Below are positions 36,937 to 45,101 of a DNA stretch of 61,587 nt, piece after piece. The DNA comes from Bacillota bacterium (lineage in GTDB: Bacteria; Bacillota; Clostridia; Lachnospirales; Lachnospiraceae), in assembly GCA_023421075.1 (NCBI GenBank), contig JAEZUM010000017.1, positions 1 to 61,587 of the forward strand. The letters run 5' to 3'. A program made the translations under genes and the position numbers. Below the pieces are notes generated by a model that saw only the letters and a list, made by a program, of their open reading frames with translations, had not been told where the DNA came from and searched no databases. How positions within the stretch are numbered: the stretch's first letter is position 1; each line of letters starts with the position of its first letter.

Positions 36937-38226
36937 ATGGAAATTTACATCGTTCAGCCAGGAGATAATATTTATTCTATCTCTGATAAGTTTGGAGTAT
37001 CGGTTAATAGATTAGTGATGAATAATGGGTTGGAATATCCGTTTGAACTAACCATAGGGCAGGCTTTGGTAATTGCATATCCGTCTCAGACGCATAATGT
37101 GCAAGAAGGAGATACCCTTCAAGGTATCGCCGATATGTATCAAGTCCCTCTCATGAAGATCCTGCGAAACAATCCTTATCTTACAGAGAGAGAATATATC
37201 TATCCCGGGGAGACAATCATCATTAGCTACCCTACGGTAAGAGATATCACTACAAATGGTTTTACTTATCCCTATGTCAGACGTGACACTCTTATTAAAA
37301 ACCTTACCAACCTAACCTACCTTTCTGTCTTTAACTATACCATAGTAGATAAAGGCGAGATAATCATATATCATAACGATGTAGAAATTGTTCAGACGGC
37401 AATCGATTTCGGTGTTATTCCGCTTCTGATGCTGACCTCCTTGTCACAGCTGGGTGAACCGAATGTTGAGATCTCCTTTAACCTATTACTTAGTGCTGAG
37501 TATCAGGATAAATTAATCAATCAAATAATTAGTATAATAAAAAGTAAGAGCTATTACGGACTCAATATGGTCTTTAATTACCTTAATAAAAACAGTCAGT
37601 CACTATACCTGAACATGGTGAAAAGAATATCGGACCGACTGTGGCAGGAAGGTTTTTTGTTCTTTATCACTATAAATTATAATAACATGAAACAGGATGA
37701 GCAGGAAATAAACGAGCTGGTCGATTATTCAGTATTCAACGATTATATTAATGCAATCATTTTTCTGAAGTTTTTTTGGGGTACCAATTATGGTCCACCA
37801 TCACCGGTCAGCGACATTAATAATATTCGTGCCTTAGTGAGCTATGTGTCAAAGCTGGTACCCGTTGAAAAAATGATGATCGGCAAGCCGCTCATAGGAT
37901 ATGACTGGTCACTACCCTATATTCCGGATAGATCGAGTGCCATTTCGATATCGGTAGAAGCGGCGATGCGTCTGGCTTATGATACCGGGTCCATTATTCA
38001 GTTTGATGAACCGTCACTAACCCCATATTTTTATTATAATCAGCTATCTGTCGGTGTACCTCAACAGCATATAGTCTGGTTTGTGGATGCAAGGAGTATC
38101 GATGCCCTGAATGATCTGATCAACGAATTCTCATTGAACGGTACCGGAATATGGAATGTCATGCTTTATAATCCACAGCTTTGGACTATCTTAAATTCTC
38201 AATATGAAATAATGAAACTTTTGTAG
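36937..38226 (+). CDS. Double LysM protein with GH18-like domain lacking catalytic residues (copy 2)
   Basis: A 429-residue tandem paralogue of the preceding protein, with the same two LysM repeats (IVQPGDNIYSISDKFGV and VQEGDTLQGIADMYQV) and barrel. The catalytic strand again lacks acid residues (YYGLNMVFNYLN). I start at ATG 36937, which has AAAGGA 6 nt upstream and gives the same length as copy 1; the frame is open 29 codons further without a ribosome-binding site. The pair probably arose by duplication and has kept the same loss, so a binding role is likely. It ends in a terminator. Confidence 0.82.
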   Translation: MEIYIVQPGDNIYSISDKFGVSVNRLVMNNGLEYPFELTIGQALVIAYPSQTHNVQEGDTLQGIADMYQVPLMKILRNNPYLTEREYIYPGETIIISYPTVRDITTNGFTYPYVRRDTLIKNLTNLTYLSVFNYTIVDKGEIIIYHNDVEIVQTAIDFGVIPLLMLTSLSQLGEPNVEISFNLLLSAEYQDKLINQIISIIKSKSYYGLNMVFNYLNKNSQSLYLNMVKRISDRLWQEGFLFFITINYNNMKQDEQEINELVDYSVFNDYINAIIFLKFFWGTNYGPPSPVSDINNIRALVSYVSKLVPVEKMMIGKPLIGYDWSLPYIPDRSSAISISVEAAMRLAYDTGSIIQFDEPSLTPYFYYNQLSVGVPQQHIVWFVDARSIDALNDLINEFSLNGTGIWNVMLYNPQLWTILNSQYEIMKLL

Positions 38227-38256
38227 AGTCGGAATGATGTCATAAAATAAATAGGG

Positions 38257-38303
38257 ATAGCCTAAGATCTCGATAATTATAATCCGGATATTAGGCTATT
38301 TTT
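38257..38303 (+). terminator. Terminator of the LysM gene pair
   Basis: ATAGCCTAA (38257-38265) pairs with TTAGGCTAT (38291-38299), followed by T to 38303. Confidence 0.8.
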
Positions 38304-38550
38304 GTGCGTAAGCATAGTAGCAATGTGAACACACACCTGCGAGTAATGCCTAAAACAGGCTTTATAGAAACTCGCGAAGCATGTTTCTTCCGTTGAACAT
38401 AACCTCTGCTTGGAAAAATGAACGTTATCCTGCCTAGAAACGATTCTATACAGGCACAGAATTGTCCCTACTTCATAATATGTATAGAACAACAAACAAA
38501 TAGCATGTTGCTCGCGAAAATGAATGTATTCGAAAGGAGAGTCTAGTTTT
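38304..38550. other. Spacer with two hairpins before cotJA
   Basis: No gene is visible. One hairpin is GCGAGT (38339-38344)/ACTCGC (38370-38375) with inner GCCT/AGGC. A second is TGCCTAGAA (38431-38439) with TTCTATACAGGCA (38444-38456). The cotJ promoter should lie here; CATAATAT near 38473-38480 is a weak candidate for a sporulation -10. Confidence 0.4.
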
Positions 38551-38844
38551 ATGGATAGACGGATGTATCGTGGCATGACGGGGAACAACAACGGCTATAA
38601 CAGAGGCGGAGCCCCCTACAAGTCGGTGGAACCTGTATGTGGCGATGTTGTTAGCGGATATGTACCGGAGGATATGTACGAAAGAAACGGCTTTGATGAC
38701 AATCAGGAGCGTTTCCCGATTGGTATGTGCTATGTACCCTGGCAGCGTTTTCGGAATTTATATGATAATGAATTCCAGGCTTTGGCAAATGGAACACTTT
38801 TTAAGGAGCTTGACCTAGATTGGTATGGAAGGGGCTGTAAATAG
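38551..38844 (+). CDS. cotJA: Spore coat protein CotJA
   Basis: A 97-residue protein whose C-terminal half is the CotJA signature (PIGMCYVPWQRFRNLY, then ANGTLFKELDLDWYG). The N-terminus is low-complexity. It should be a coat component dependent on the CotJ complex. ATG 38551 has GAAAGGAGAG 9 nt upstream. It is the first of cotJA-cotJB-cotJC, which in Bacillus is made in the mother cell under SigE. Confidence 0.9.
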   Translation: MDRRMYRGMTGNNNGYNRGGAPYKSVEPVCGDVVSGYVPEDMYERNGFDDNQERFPIGMCYVPWQRFRNLYDNEFQALANGTLFKELDLDWYGRGCK

Positions 38845-38845
38845 G

Positions 38846-39103
38846 ATGGACGGAAATAACAGAGAGAAATTATTTGCATGCATAACAGCTACCAGCTTTG
38901 TCTGCGATGAACTCAGATTATTCCTGGATACTCATCCCACAGACAGAGCCGCTTTAGATTATTGGACCAGAATATCCAAGGTAAGAAATGAAGCAATGCA
39001 TGAATATACCAAATGCTATGGACCGATTGAGTCCTATCATGTAGAAGTAGATAATCGTTGGACCTGGGTGGATGAACCATGGCCATGGGAAGGAGTGCGC
39101 TAG
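38846..39103 (+). CDS. cotJB: Spore coat protein CotJB
   Basis: An 85-residue protein with the CotJB pattern (LRLFLDTHPTDRAALDYW, NEAMHEYTKCYGP, ending WVDEPWPWEG). I start at ATG 38846, one base after the CotJA stop, because homologues begin close to the LFxxIT segment. An in-frame ATG at 38825 inside cotJA is the alternative. GGAAGGGG lies 12 nt upstream, somewhat far. It is the middle gene of the cotJ operon. Confidence 0.88.
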   Translation: MDGNNREKLFACITATSFVCDELRLFLDTHPTDRAALDYWTRISKVRNEAMHEYTKCYGPIESYHVEVDNRWTWVDEPWPWEGVR

Positions 39104-39106
39104 AGT

Positions 39107-39718
39107 ATGTGGAGTTATGAAAAGAGATTACAGCACCCGGTATGTATAACAGAGAGAAATCCGAGATTAGCGCAGGTAATCATGAGCCAATTCGGTGGTC
39201 CGGACGGAGAATTAGCAGCATCAATGCGTTACCTGTCACAGCGCTATTCAATGCCGAACAGAAAGGTATGTGGTATTTTAACTGATATCGGAACAGAAGA
39301 ACTTGCTCATATGGAGATGGTAAGTGCGATTGTTCATCAGTTAACGAAGGATCTTACCCCTGCTGAAATTATGGAGGGTGGATTTGAGAAGTATTATGTG
39401 GATCATACCCTTGGATTGTGGCCACAATCTGCAGGCGGGGTACCGTTTACCTCTACCTTCTTCCAGAGCAAGGGAGATCCGATCACTGATTTAGTGGAGG
39501 ATATGGCAGCAGAGCAGAAGGCAAGAACGACCTACGACAACATTCTTCGTCTTGTGCATGATCAGGAAGTATGTGACCCGATCAAGTTCTTAAGAGAGAG
39601 AGAAATCGTTCATTTCCAGAGATTCGGTGAAGCGCTCCGTATCATTCAGGATGAACTTGACTCCAGGAACTTCTATGCAATCAATCCGGCATTTCCGGCT
39701 GACTTCAATAAATGCTAA
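39107..39718 (+). CDS. cotJC: CotJC, manganese-catalase-like spore coat protein
   Basis: A 203-residue manganese catalase family protein. The di-manganese ligands are visible in the two helix motifs: GTEELAHMEM near residue 65 (Glu, Glu-x-x-His) and the later DMAAEQKAR and REIVHFQRFGEAL (Glu and His). In spores CotJC sits in the coat and may protect against peroxide. Length matches the family. It is the last gene of the cotJ operon and is followed by a strong hairpin. Confidence 0.93.
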   Translation: MWSYEKRLQHPVCITERNPRLAQVIMSQFGGPDGELAASMRYLSQRYSMPNRKVCGILTDIGTEELAHMEMVSAIVHQLTKDLTPAEIMEGGFEKYYVDHTLGLWPQSAGGVPFTSTFFQSKGDPITDLVEDMAAEQKARTTYDNILRLVHDQEVCDPIKFLREREIVHFQRFGEALRIIQDELDSRNFYAINPAFPADFNKC

Positions 39719-39743
39719 GAAGAATTTATTTAAAATTAAAACA

Positions 39744-39769
39744 AAACCCCGGTCAATTGATCGGGGTTT
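39744..39769. terminator. Bidirectional terminator after cotJC
   Basis: AAACCCCG (39744-39751) pairs with CGGGGTTT (39762-39769) around an almost self-complementary core. It has A on the left and T on the right, and serves cotJC and the convergent small gene. Confidence 0.85.
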
Positions 39770-39801
39770 ACTAAAAGCTCACGTAGCATGACTCCTTTTG
39801 T

Positions 39802-39954
39802 TTATACTCCTCTGATATTGCCGGAAGAGGGCCTTTTATCTGTGGTAGATTTAGATTTGGGATTCGGATTCTCGACTCTGGGGCTGTATTTATAATCATT
39901 GGTAACGCTACTCTTGCCTTGCTTTTTGGATGAGGTATCTTTGCTATTGCTCAT
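39802..39954 (-). CDS. Small basic Ser/Lys-rich protein, 50 residues
   Basis: A 50-residue hydrophilic protein, starting MSNSKDTSSKKQGK and ending DKRPSSGNIRGV. AAAGGAG lies 10 nt before the ATG and it stops just before the cotJC terminator, so it is a well-formed small gene. It is rich in Ser, Lys, Asn and Pro, with no hydrophobic segment. It resembles the small protein at 12099-12260 in composition and in its RP...SG tail. Its place next to cotJ suggests a spore role; the function is unknown. Confidence 0.68.
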   Translation of the reverse strand: MSNSKDTSSKKQGKSSVTNDYKYSPRVENPNPKSKSTTDKRPSSGNIRGV

Positions 39955-40074
39955 ATTGATGCACTCCTTTCTCGTTTCTGATAGTGTCTGCAGATGATAA
40001 TGATTTATTCGTATCGGCTAACATATGTCATTATGGTATTGCTTTACAGCATTACACTTTTTTGAAATAAAGTA

Positions 40075-40103
40075 TTGACAAATTAATACTGAGGTATTAA
40101 TAT
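40075..40103 (+). promoter_or_regulatory. Promoter of the trpXYZ T-box transcript
   Basis: A perfect TTGACA at 40075-40080, a 17-nt spacer and TAATAT at 40098-40103. A dyad ATTAATAC-TGAG-GTATTAAT occupies 40082-40101, covering most of the spacer and the first part of the -10. Confidence 0.85.
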
Positions 40104-40109
40104 GAACAC

Positions 40110-40402
40110 ATTAATAAGCGAAACCGTTGAGAAAGAAGAGTAAGCTTTAGTACGACATTTCAGAGAGTCGCAGGTGGTGTGATTGCGGCATGGAGTTTTT
40201 AGCTGAATGGGCTTTTGAGGGCAACCCGAACTCATAGTAGGCGTTGACGGAAACCATAACCGTTATCAACATGGCATATATAGTTCGTATATGAAGATAA
40301 GTGGACATAAGCAAAAAGTAATCATCTTTTTCTTAAGTCAATTTGAGTGGTACCGCGGATATTATTCGTCTCAAGTATATATTATACTTGGGACTTTTTT
40401 TA
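40110..40402 (+). promoter_or_regulatory. T-box riboswitch, tryptophan specifier, upstream of trpXYZ
   Basis: A full T-box leader. Stem I has the AGAGAG and distal-loop stretch (around 40165-40195) and a specifier region GAATGGGCTT with TGG (Trp) at 40208-40210. The antiterminator core is TGGTACCGCGG at 40348-40358. The competing terminator is GTCTCAAGTATA (40368-40379) with TATACTTGGGAC (40383-40394), followed by eight T. Uncharged tRNA-Trp would pair with the specifier and T-box and allow read-through into the transporter genes. The Trp call is supported by the same specifier context in the T-box of trpB2. Confidence 0.93.
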
Positions 40403-40553
40403 TACCCTGATATCAATCACCACCCTTGACTATCCACGAATGGCGAGAACGAACATTGCTTTTGTGAAGACGATTATCATGTCTTTGCATGGCGCTAATT
40501 CCTGTAATAATTTTATTGATAGCCGTAAATAACGGCAGAATTGGAGGATTCGT

Positions 40554-41546
40554 ATGAAGAAATTAGTGGTAGTGGTATTGGTCATCGCATTCGCGATGAG
40601 TATGATGGTAGGTTGTGGGGCAAAGAGTGATGGAAAGATAACAATTGGAATCGGACAGTTTGCTGAACATGGTTCTCTGGATAACTGTAGAGAGGGATTT
40701 CTGGCAGGATTGGCTGAGGCAGGATACGTAGAAGGTGAGAACCTGGAGGTATTACTCGAGAATGCTCAGGCAGATACCGGAACAGCAGGACAGATCGCCA
40801 AGAACTTCGTATCCAACAAAGTGGACCTGATCTGTGCGATTGCAACACCAATGGCGCAGAGTGCATTAGGCGCGGCAAAGGATACGAATATTCCGGTTAT
40901 TTTTACCGCAGTAACGGATCCGATCTTAGCAGAGCTTGCGAAGGAAGACGGAACACCGAATGGCAATACAACCGGTACCAGTGATAAGCTTCCTGTCGAG
41001 AAGCAGCTGGAGATGATCCGTGCCATCTTACCGGAAGCAAAGACCATCGGAATTATGTATAGCACCAGTGAGATTAACTCGGTATCCGCCATTGAGGAAT
41101 ATAAGGCGGCAGCCGGTAATTACGGCTTTGAGATTGTTGAGAGCGGTATCTCGACATCAGCAGATATCCCGTTGGCAGCCGATAATTTATTAGGCAAGGT
41201 TGACTGTATCAACAACTTAACCGATAACACGGTTGTAAGCTCCCTGCCGATCATCCTCGAGAAGGCGGCAGAGAAGAATATTCCGGTATTCGGAAGTGAA
41301 GTAGAGCAAGTGAAGATCGGATGTCTGGCTACCGTTGGTCTTGATTATTATGATCTTGGAAAGCAGACCGGAGCGATGGCGGCACAGGTGTTGAAGGGTG
41401 AGAAGAAAGCCAGTGAGATTAATTTTGAAGTAATTGAAGAGGCATCCTTCTATGGGAATACCGCAGTTGCTGGTAACCTGGGAATTACGCTTCCGCAAGA
41501 GCTGGTTAGCAGTGCAAAAGAAATGTTCAGTGAGATTGCTCAGTAA
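40554..41546 (+). CDS. trpX: Tryptophan ABC transporter, substrate-binding lipoprotein
   Basis: A 330-residue lipoprotein. A signal peptide is followed by a lipobox ending at Cys21 (MMVGC). The rest is the TrpX / COG2984 periplasmic-binding fold (IGIGQFAEHGSLDNCREGF). With the permease and ATPase genes downstream it forms an import system. Tryptophan as substrate is inferred from the Trp T-box upstream and the known trpXYZ group. GGAGG precedes the ATG. The small open frame at 40347-40532 overlapping the terminator is not a gene. Confidence 0.88.
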   Translation: MKKLVVVVLVIAFAMSMMVGCGAKSDGKITIGIGQFAEHGSLDNCREGFLAGLAEAGYVEGENLEVLLENAQADTGTAGQIAKNFVSNKVDLICAIATPMAQSALGAAKDTNIPVIFTAVTDPILAELAKEDGTPNGNTTGTSDKLPVEKQLEMIRAILPEAKTIGIMYSTSEINSVSAIEEYKAAAGNYGFEIVESGISTSADIPLAADNLLGKVDCINNLTDNTVVSSLPIILEKAAEKNIPVFGSEVEQVKIGCLATVGLDYYDLGKQTGAMAAQVLKGEKKASEINFEVIEEASFYGNTAVAGNLGITLPQELVSSAKEMFSEIAQ

Positions 41547-41676
41547 GCATTTGATTATAAATAAATCATGTACAATATTTTGATTTAATACAGAGTTGGT
41601 TCTTGTAAACTGTAATTGGAGGCTGCAGGATTACCTTTTATAAGTGCCAACATATTCTGTTTTAGGAGGTAAGAGG

Positions 41677-42573
41677 ATGGGGTTTCTTATATCATTTATT
41701 ATCAGTGTTATGGAGGAAGGGCTACTTTATGCGATCATGGCAATGGGTGTCTATATCACCTATAAGATCCTGGACTTTCCGGATCTGTCCGTAGACGGAA
41801 CCTTTCCGCTTGGAGGTGCAATAACAGCGATCCTTATCATTGCAGGAGTACCTCCGATGCTCACCCTCTTTATTGCCTTCCTCTTGGGTGCCTGTGCCGG
41901 AATTGTAACCGGACTCATTCATGTTAAGCTTAAGGTAAGGGATCTCCTCTCCGGCATTATCATGATGACAGCATTATACTCCTTGAACCTCAGGATCGCA
42001 GGCAAAGCCAATGTTGCTATTTTTACGAAGGAGACAATCTTTGATAGTTCTTTTCTGGATAGCGTTATCCCCGAAGGACTAAGTGATTATGCAACTCTGA
42101 TGATTTTGTTTGTTATCGTTGTTATTATGAAACTTCTGCTGGATGTGTATCTAAAGACAAAGTCCGGATATCTGTTAAGAGCGGTAGGAGATAATGATAC
42201 ACTGGTAACCTCTTTGGCGAAGGATAAAGGGTTTGTTAAGATTGTCGGACTGGCCATTGCGAATGCTTTTGTTGCTTTGGCTGGTAGTATCTATACCCAG
42301 AAGAGCGGCTTTTTTGAGATATCCTCCGGTACAGGAACCATCGTCATAGGGCTTGCCAGTGTAATTATCGGAACCAATGTATTTAAACAACTTACCTTCA
42401 TAAAAGCGACAACAGCAGTAATTGCCGGTTCGATCATTTATAAGCTGTGTGTGGCTCTGGCTATTTGGGTTGGTATGACTGCCTCTGATTTAAAGCTTAT
42501 CACGGCAGCATTATTCCTCATTATTCTGGTGGTGAGCAATGAGCGTAAAAGGAGGGTAAGATCCAATGATTGA
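41677..42573 (+). CDS. trpY: Tryptophan ABC transporter, permease
   Basis: A 298-residue permease with about eight to nine helices, of the COG4120 type (YITYKILDFPDLSVDGTFPLGG near residue 27, then LLRAVGDNDTLV near 165, ASVIIGTNVF). It should form the membrane channel for TrpX. I start at ATG 41677 because GGAGGTAAGAGG lies just upstream; the frame is open to 41644. It overlaps the ATPase gene by 8 nt. Confidence 0.88.
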   Translation: MGFLISFIISVMEEGLLYAIMAMGVYITYKILDFPDLSVDGTFPLGGAITAILIIAGVPPMLTLFIAFLLGACAGIVTGLIHVKLKVRDLLSGIIMMTALYSLNLRIAGKANVAIFTKETIFDSSFLDSVIPEGLSDYATLMILFVIVVIMKLLLDVYLKTKSGYLLRAVGDNDTLVTSLAKDKGFVKIVGLAIANAFVALAGSIYTQKSGFFEISSGTGTIVIGLASVIIGTNVFKQLTFIKATTAVIAGSIIYKLCVALAIWVGMTASDLKLITAALFLIILVVSNERKRRVRSND

Positions 42574-43339
42574 GCTGATTCGTATTAATAAATATTATAA
42601 TCCCGGAACAGTCAATGAGATGTGCCTGTTCAAGGACTTTAACCTCAAAGTAGCGGATGGTGAGTTTGTGTCCGTCGTAGGAAGTAACGGCTCCGGTAAG
42701 ACCTCGATGCTTAACATTATCTGTGGAAGTATTCCCGTTGACAGCGGAGTGATTCGAATTGGTGGTGAGGATATCACCGGTATGCCAGAATTTATGAGGC
42801 AGAGAAGGATAGGTCGTGTCTATCAGAATCCGGCTATGGGTACCTGTCCATCCATGACTATTCTGGAAAACATGTCATTGGCGGATAATAAGGGTCAGAG
42901 CTTTAATCTTGCCAGAGGAACCAATAAGAAGCGGGTAGAATTCTACAGAGAAAGATTGCGGTCTCTAAATCTTGGTCTCGAGGATAAGCTTCATGTAGCA
43001 GTAGGCTCCCTCTCCGGAGGTCAAAGACAGGCAATGGCGCTTCTGATGGTGACCATGACACCCATCGAATTCTTAATTCTGGATGAGCATACGGCAGCCC
43101 TCGATCCAAAGACAGCTGAGCTGATCATGAAACTGACGGATCAGGTTGTGAAGGAGAAGAAGCTCACAACCATTATGGTAACGCACAACCTTCGTTATGC
43201 GGTGGAGTATGGCAGCAGACTGATTATGATGCATCAGGGTGAGATGGTCATCGATAAAGCGGGCGAGGAAAAGCAAGCGATTAAGATAGAAGCCATTTTG
43301 GATAAATTCAATGAGATCAGTATCGAATGCGGTAATTAG
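42566..43339 (+). CDS. trpZ: Tryptophan ABC transporter, ATPase
   Basis: A 257-residue ATPase. Walker A is GSNGSGKTSMLNI near residue 39, the signature is SLSGGQRQAMALL near 147, and Walker B is EFLILDEHTAALDP near 168. It should energise the TrpXY importer. GGAGG at 42551-42555 precedes the ATG inside the permease gene. It ends the operon; a nested hairpin follows. Confidence 0.9.
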   Translation: MIELIRINKYYNPGTVNEMCLFKDFNLKVADGEFVSVVGSNGSGKTSMLNIICGSIPVDSGVIRIGGEDITGMPEFMRQRRIGRVYQNPAMGTCPSMTILENMSLADNKGQSFNLARGTNKKRVEFYRERLRSLNLGLEDKLHVAVGSLSGGQRQAMALLMVTMTPIEFLILDEHTAALDPKTAELIMKLTDQVVKEKKLTTIMVTHNLRYAVEYGSRLIMMHQGEMVIDKAGEEKQAIKIEAILDKFNEISIECGN

Positions 43340-43355
43340 AGAAAATGCGGTAAGC

Positions 43356-43421
43356 GGCTTCCTATCCGGATCGGCCTGGATGACAAACTATGATTTGTCA
43401 GAATCTTGCAGATAGGAAGCC
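43356..43421 (+). terminator. Hairpin after trpZ
   Basis: GGCTTCCTATC (43356-43366) pairs with GATAGGAAGCC (43411-43421) and contains an inner TGACAAA/TTTGTCA hairpin (43381-43400). Confidence 0.7.
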
Positions 43422-43503
43422 ATATTTATGATAGTATTAGATATTTATACATAAGACATGAAAATAAATACATTATTGCATATATTTTTATTAATATTTA
43501 TTC

Positions 43504-43531
43504 TTGCAAATACAGAATACTATGATATACT
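43504..43531 (+). promoter_or_regulatory. Promoter of the THF riboswitch / folT transcript
   Basis: TTGCAA at 43504-43509, a 16-nt spacer and TATACT at 43526-43531, about 20 nt before the aptamer. Confidence 0.6.
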
Positions 43532-43548
43532 TAGGATACAAAAAAATA

Positions 43549-43650
43549 GAAGCAGAGTAGAACCATGTGCGTTAAGTGCTGGGTGAACAGGGAGTTGTCA
43601 TCCGGACGAAAAGGATATCTTGCGGTACATGATTCGCATCCCGCTGCTAC
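43549..43650 (+). promoter_or_regulatory. Tetrahydrofolate riboswitch
   Basis: The aptamer fits the THF riboswitch consensus: AGCAGAGTAGAACCATGTGC, then GTTAAGTG, GGGTGAACAGGGAGTTGTC, a GACGAAAAG stretch, GCGGTACATGATTCGCATCC and a closing CGCTGCT (AGCAG at 43551 pairs with CTGCT at 43644). Folate binding should reduce expression of the folate transporter downstream. The expression platform between 43651 and 43803 is not obvious; a weak AATGAA/TTCATT hairpin with T-rich flank lies near 43725-43750, and the strong AAAGGAGGT of folT could be the target instead. Confidence 0.9.
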
Positions 43651-43803
43651 AGTAAGGTAATCAAATATGGATAAGGCGTGATGATGATTGGAGAACCCGA
43701 TTATCTTATGTTCTATTCATCATAAATGAATTGATCTTTCATTCATTTTGTTTGATTTTATCTCTTCTTGTAGTAAAAGGTCTGCAAAGGAGGTAATTTT
43801 TTT

Positions 43804-44382
43804 ATGACCAAATTTACAGCATTTTTCAAAGCATCTTATCAGGAATTAAAAAGCATAAGATGCATCACCCTCATCGCAATGTTAGGAGCGGTGTCAATTG
43901 TGTTAGGCAGTTTAGTGTTTATGGTAGGCGATTTTCTGAAGGTGGGGTTCAATTTCCTTCCCAATGAATTCGTATTTTACCTGTTTGGACCGGTTGTTGG
44001 AGTGATCTACGGAGCCGCACTGGACATCCTGACCTTCATTGTCAGACCGGCAGGTCCTTTCTTCTTTGGATTTACCCTGAGTGCTATGATCACAGGACTA
44101 ATCTATGGAACCATTCTCTATAAGAGACCGTTGAACATGAAGAGAATTATCGCGGCGAACCTGGTGCATTTGGTATTAATTCATTTGTTGTTAAACACTT
44201 ACTGGTTGACCATGCTTTACGGTTATAATTTTATGGCGATTCTTCCGTTAAGAGCCCTGAAAGCGTTTATTATGCTACCGGTAGAGTCCATCATGTTATT
44301 CATGGTTATTAAAGGTGTGGAAGCAAGTGGAGTAATAGATCGACTGTTTCCCGGCAAGCATGCGAATATAATGACGAAATAA
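43804..44382 (+). CDS. folT: Folate ECF transporter, S component
   Basis: A 192-residue membrane protein with about six helices of the ECF S-component type (FLPNEFVFYLFGPVVGVIYG, then ALDILTFIVRPAGPFF). This family binds folate and works with shared ECF ATPase and T components, not encoded here. The THF riboswitch directly upstream supports folate as substrate. AAAGGAGGT lies 9 nt before the ATG. Confidence 0.9.
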   Translation: MTKFTAFFKASYQELKSIRCITLIAMLGAVSIVLGSLVFMVGDFLKVGFNFLPNEFVFYLFGPVVGVIYGAALDILTFIVRPAGPFFFGFTLSAMITGLIYGTILYKRPLNMKRIIAANLVHLVLIHLLLNTYWLTMLYGYNFMAILPLRALKAFIMLPVESIMLFMVIKGVEASGVIDRLFPGKHANIMTK

Positions 44383-44411
44383 TTGTAAGCCTGGAGCTTA
44401 GGAAGAGATCT

Positions 44412-44441
44412 CGGGCAATGGAACACCAATTCCGTTGCCTG
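44412..44441 (+). terminator. Hairpin after folT
   Basis: CGGGCAATGGAA (44412-44423) pairs with TTCCGTTGCCTG (44430-44441) with two G-U pairs. No long T-run follows. Confidence 0.6.
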
Positions 44442-44639
44442 AGCATATTCATAGGTCTCCGGGCTTTATTACGATTCATTCGTATCATCTGTTTATGAAA
44501 GCCCTTGACAAATGGCGGGAATGTGAAGAGAATTATTAGTGTTAGATTGAACAATCATCGATTTTCAATCAGAAAATTTGTGCTGCCGACCAAGATCATA
44601 TGTTTGCAGCATGTAGTATTACGTGAAAGGAGCTGCAGC

Positions 44640-44984
44640 ATGCCGTTTATAAATGTGAAAACCAATACCACGGTTACAGAGGATCAGAAGGAGCTTGTAA
44701 AGCAGAAATTGGGTAAAGCCATCGAATTGATACCCGGTAAGAGTGAGGAGTGGCTGATGGTTGCCATCGATGATAACAGCTCTCTTTATTTCAGAGGAAA
44801 GACGGACAGACCCGTTGCCTTTGTAGAGGTTAAGATATTCGGGAGTACGACCGAGGAGGCTTATCAGCTTGAAACGACTCAGATTACTCAAATACTGAAG
44901 GAAGAATTATTGATATCCCCGGACCAGATCTTTATCGCATATACGGAGATCGAACACTGGGGCTGGAATGGCAGTAATTTCTAG
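44640..44984 (+). CDS. MIF/tautomerase-like protein
   Basis: A 114-residue member of the macrophage migration inhibitory factor fold. It starts MPFINVKTNT (the Pro after Met is the usual catalytic base), has ISPDQIFIAYTEIEHWGWNG near the end, and the full-length match extends over the whole protein. Tautomerase activity is inferred from the fold; the physiological substrate is unknown. I start at ATG 44640 because AAAGGAG precedes it and Pro2 must follow Met. It has no obvious partner. Confidence 0.82.
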   Translation: MPFINVKTNTTVTEDQKELVKQKLGKAIELIPGKSEEWLMVAIDDNSSLYFRGKTDRPVAFVEVKIFGSTTEEAYQLETTQITQILKEELLISPDQIFIAYTEIEHWGWNGSNF

Positions 44985-45015
44985 GAGCAAGCCTCACTCA
45001 CATTAGTTTAGTGGC

Positions 45016-45045
45016 TTGACTAATTATGGCAATGCATGTTAAAAT
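45016..45045 (+). promoter_or_regulatory. Promoter of the phosphofructokinase gene
   Basis: TTGACT at 45016-45021, an 18-nt spacer and TAAAAT at 45040-45045. Confidence 0.6.
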
Positions 45046-45101
45046 GTGTTAATGATGTACCAAGAAATGAATATATCAACCCTTATAAGGAGGAAACAAA
45101 A

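Noticed and set aside
40347..40532. Plus-strand 61-codon frame before trpX
   Set aside because: It covers the T-box antiterminator and terminator; no ribosome-binding site.
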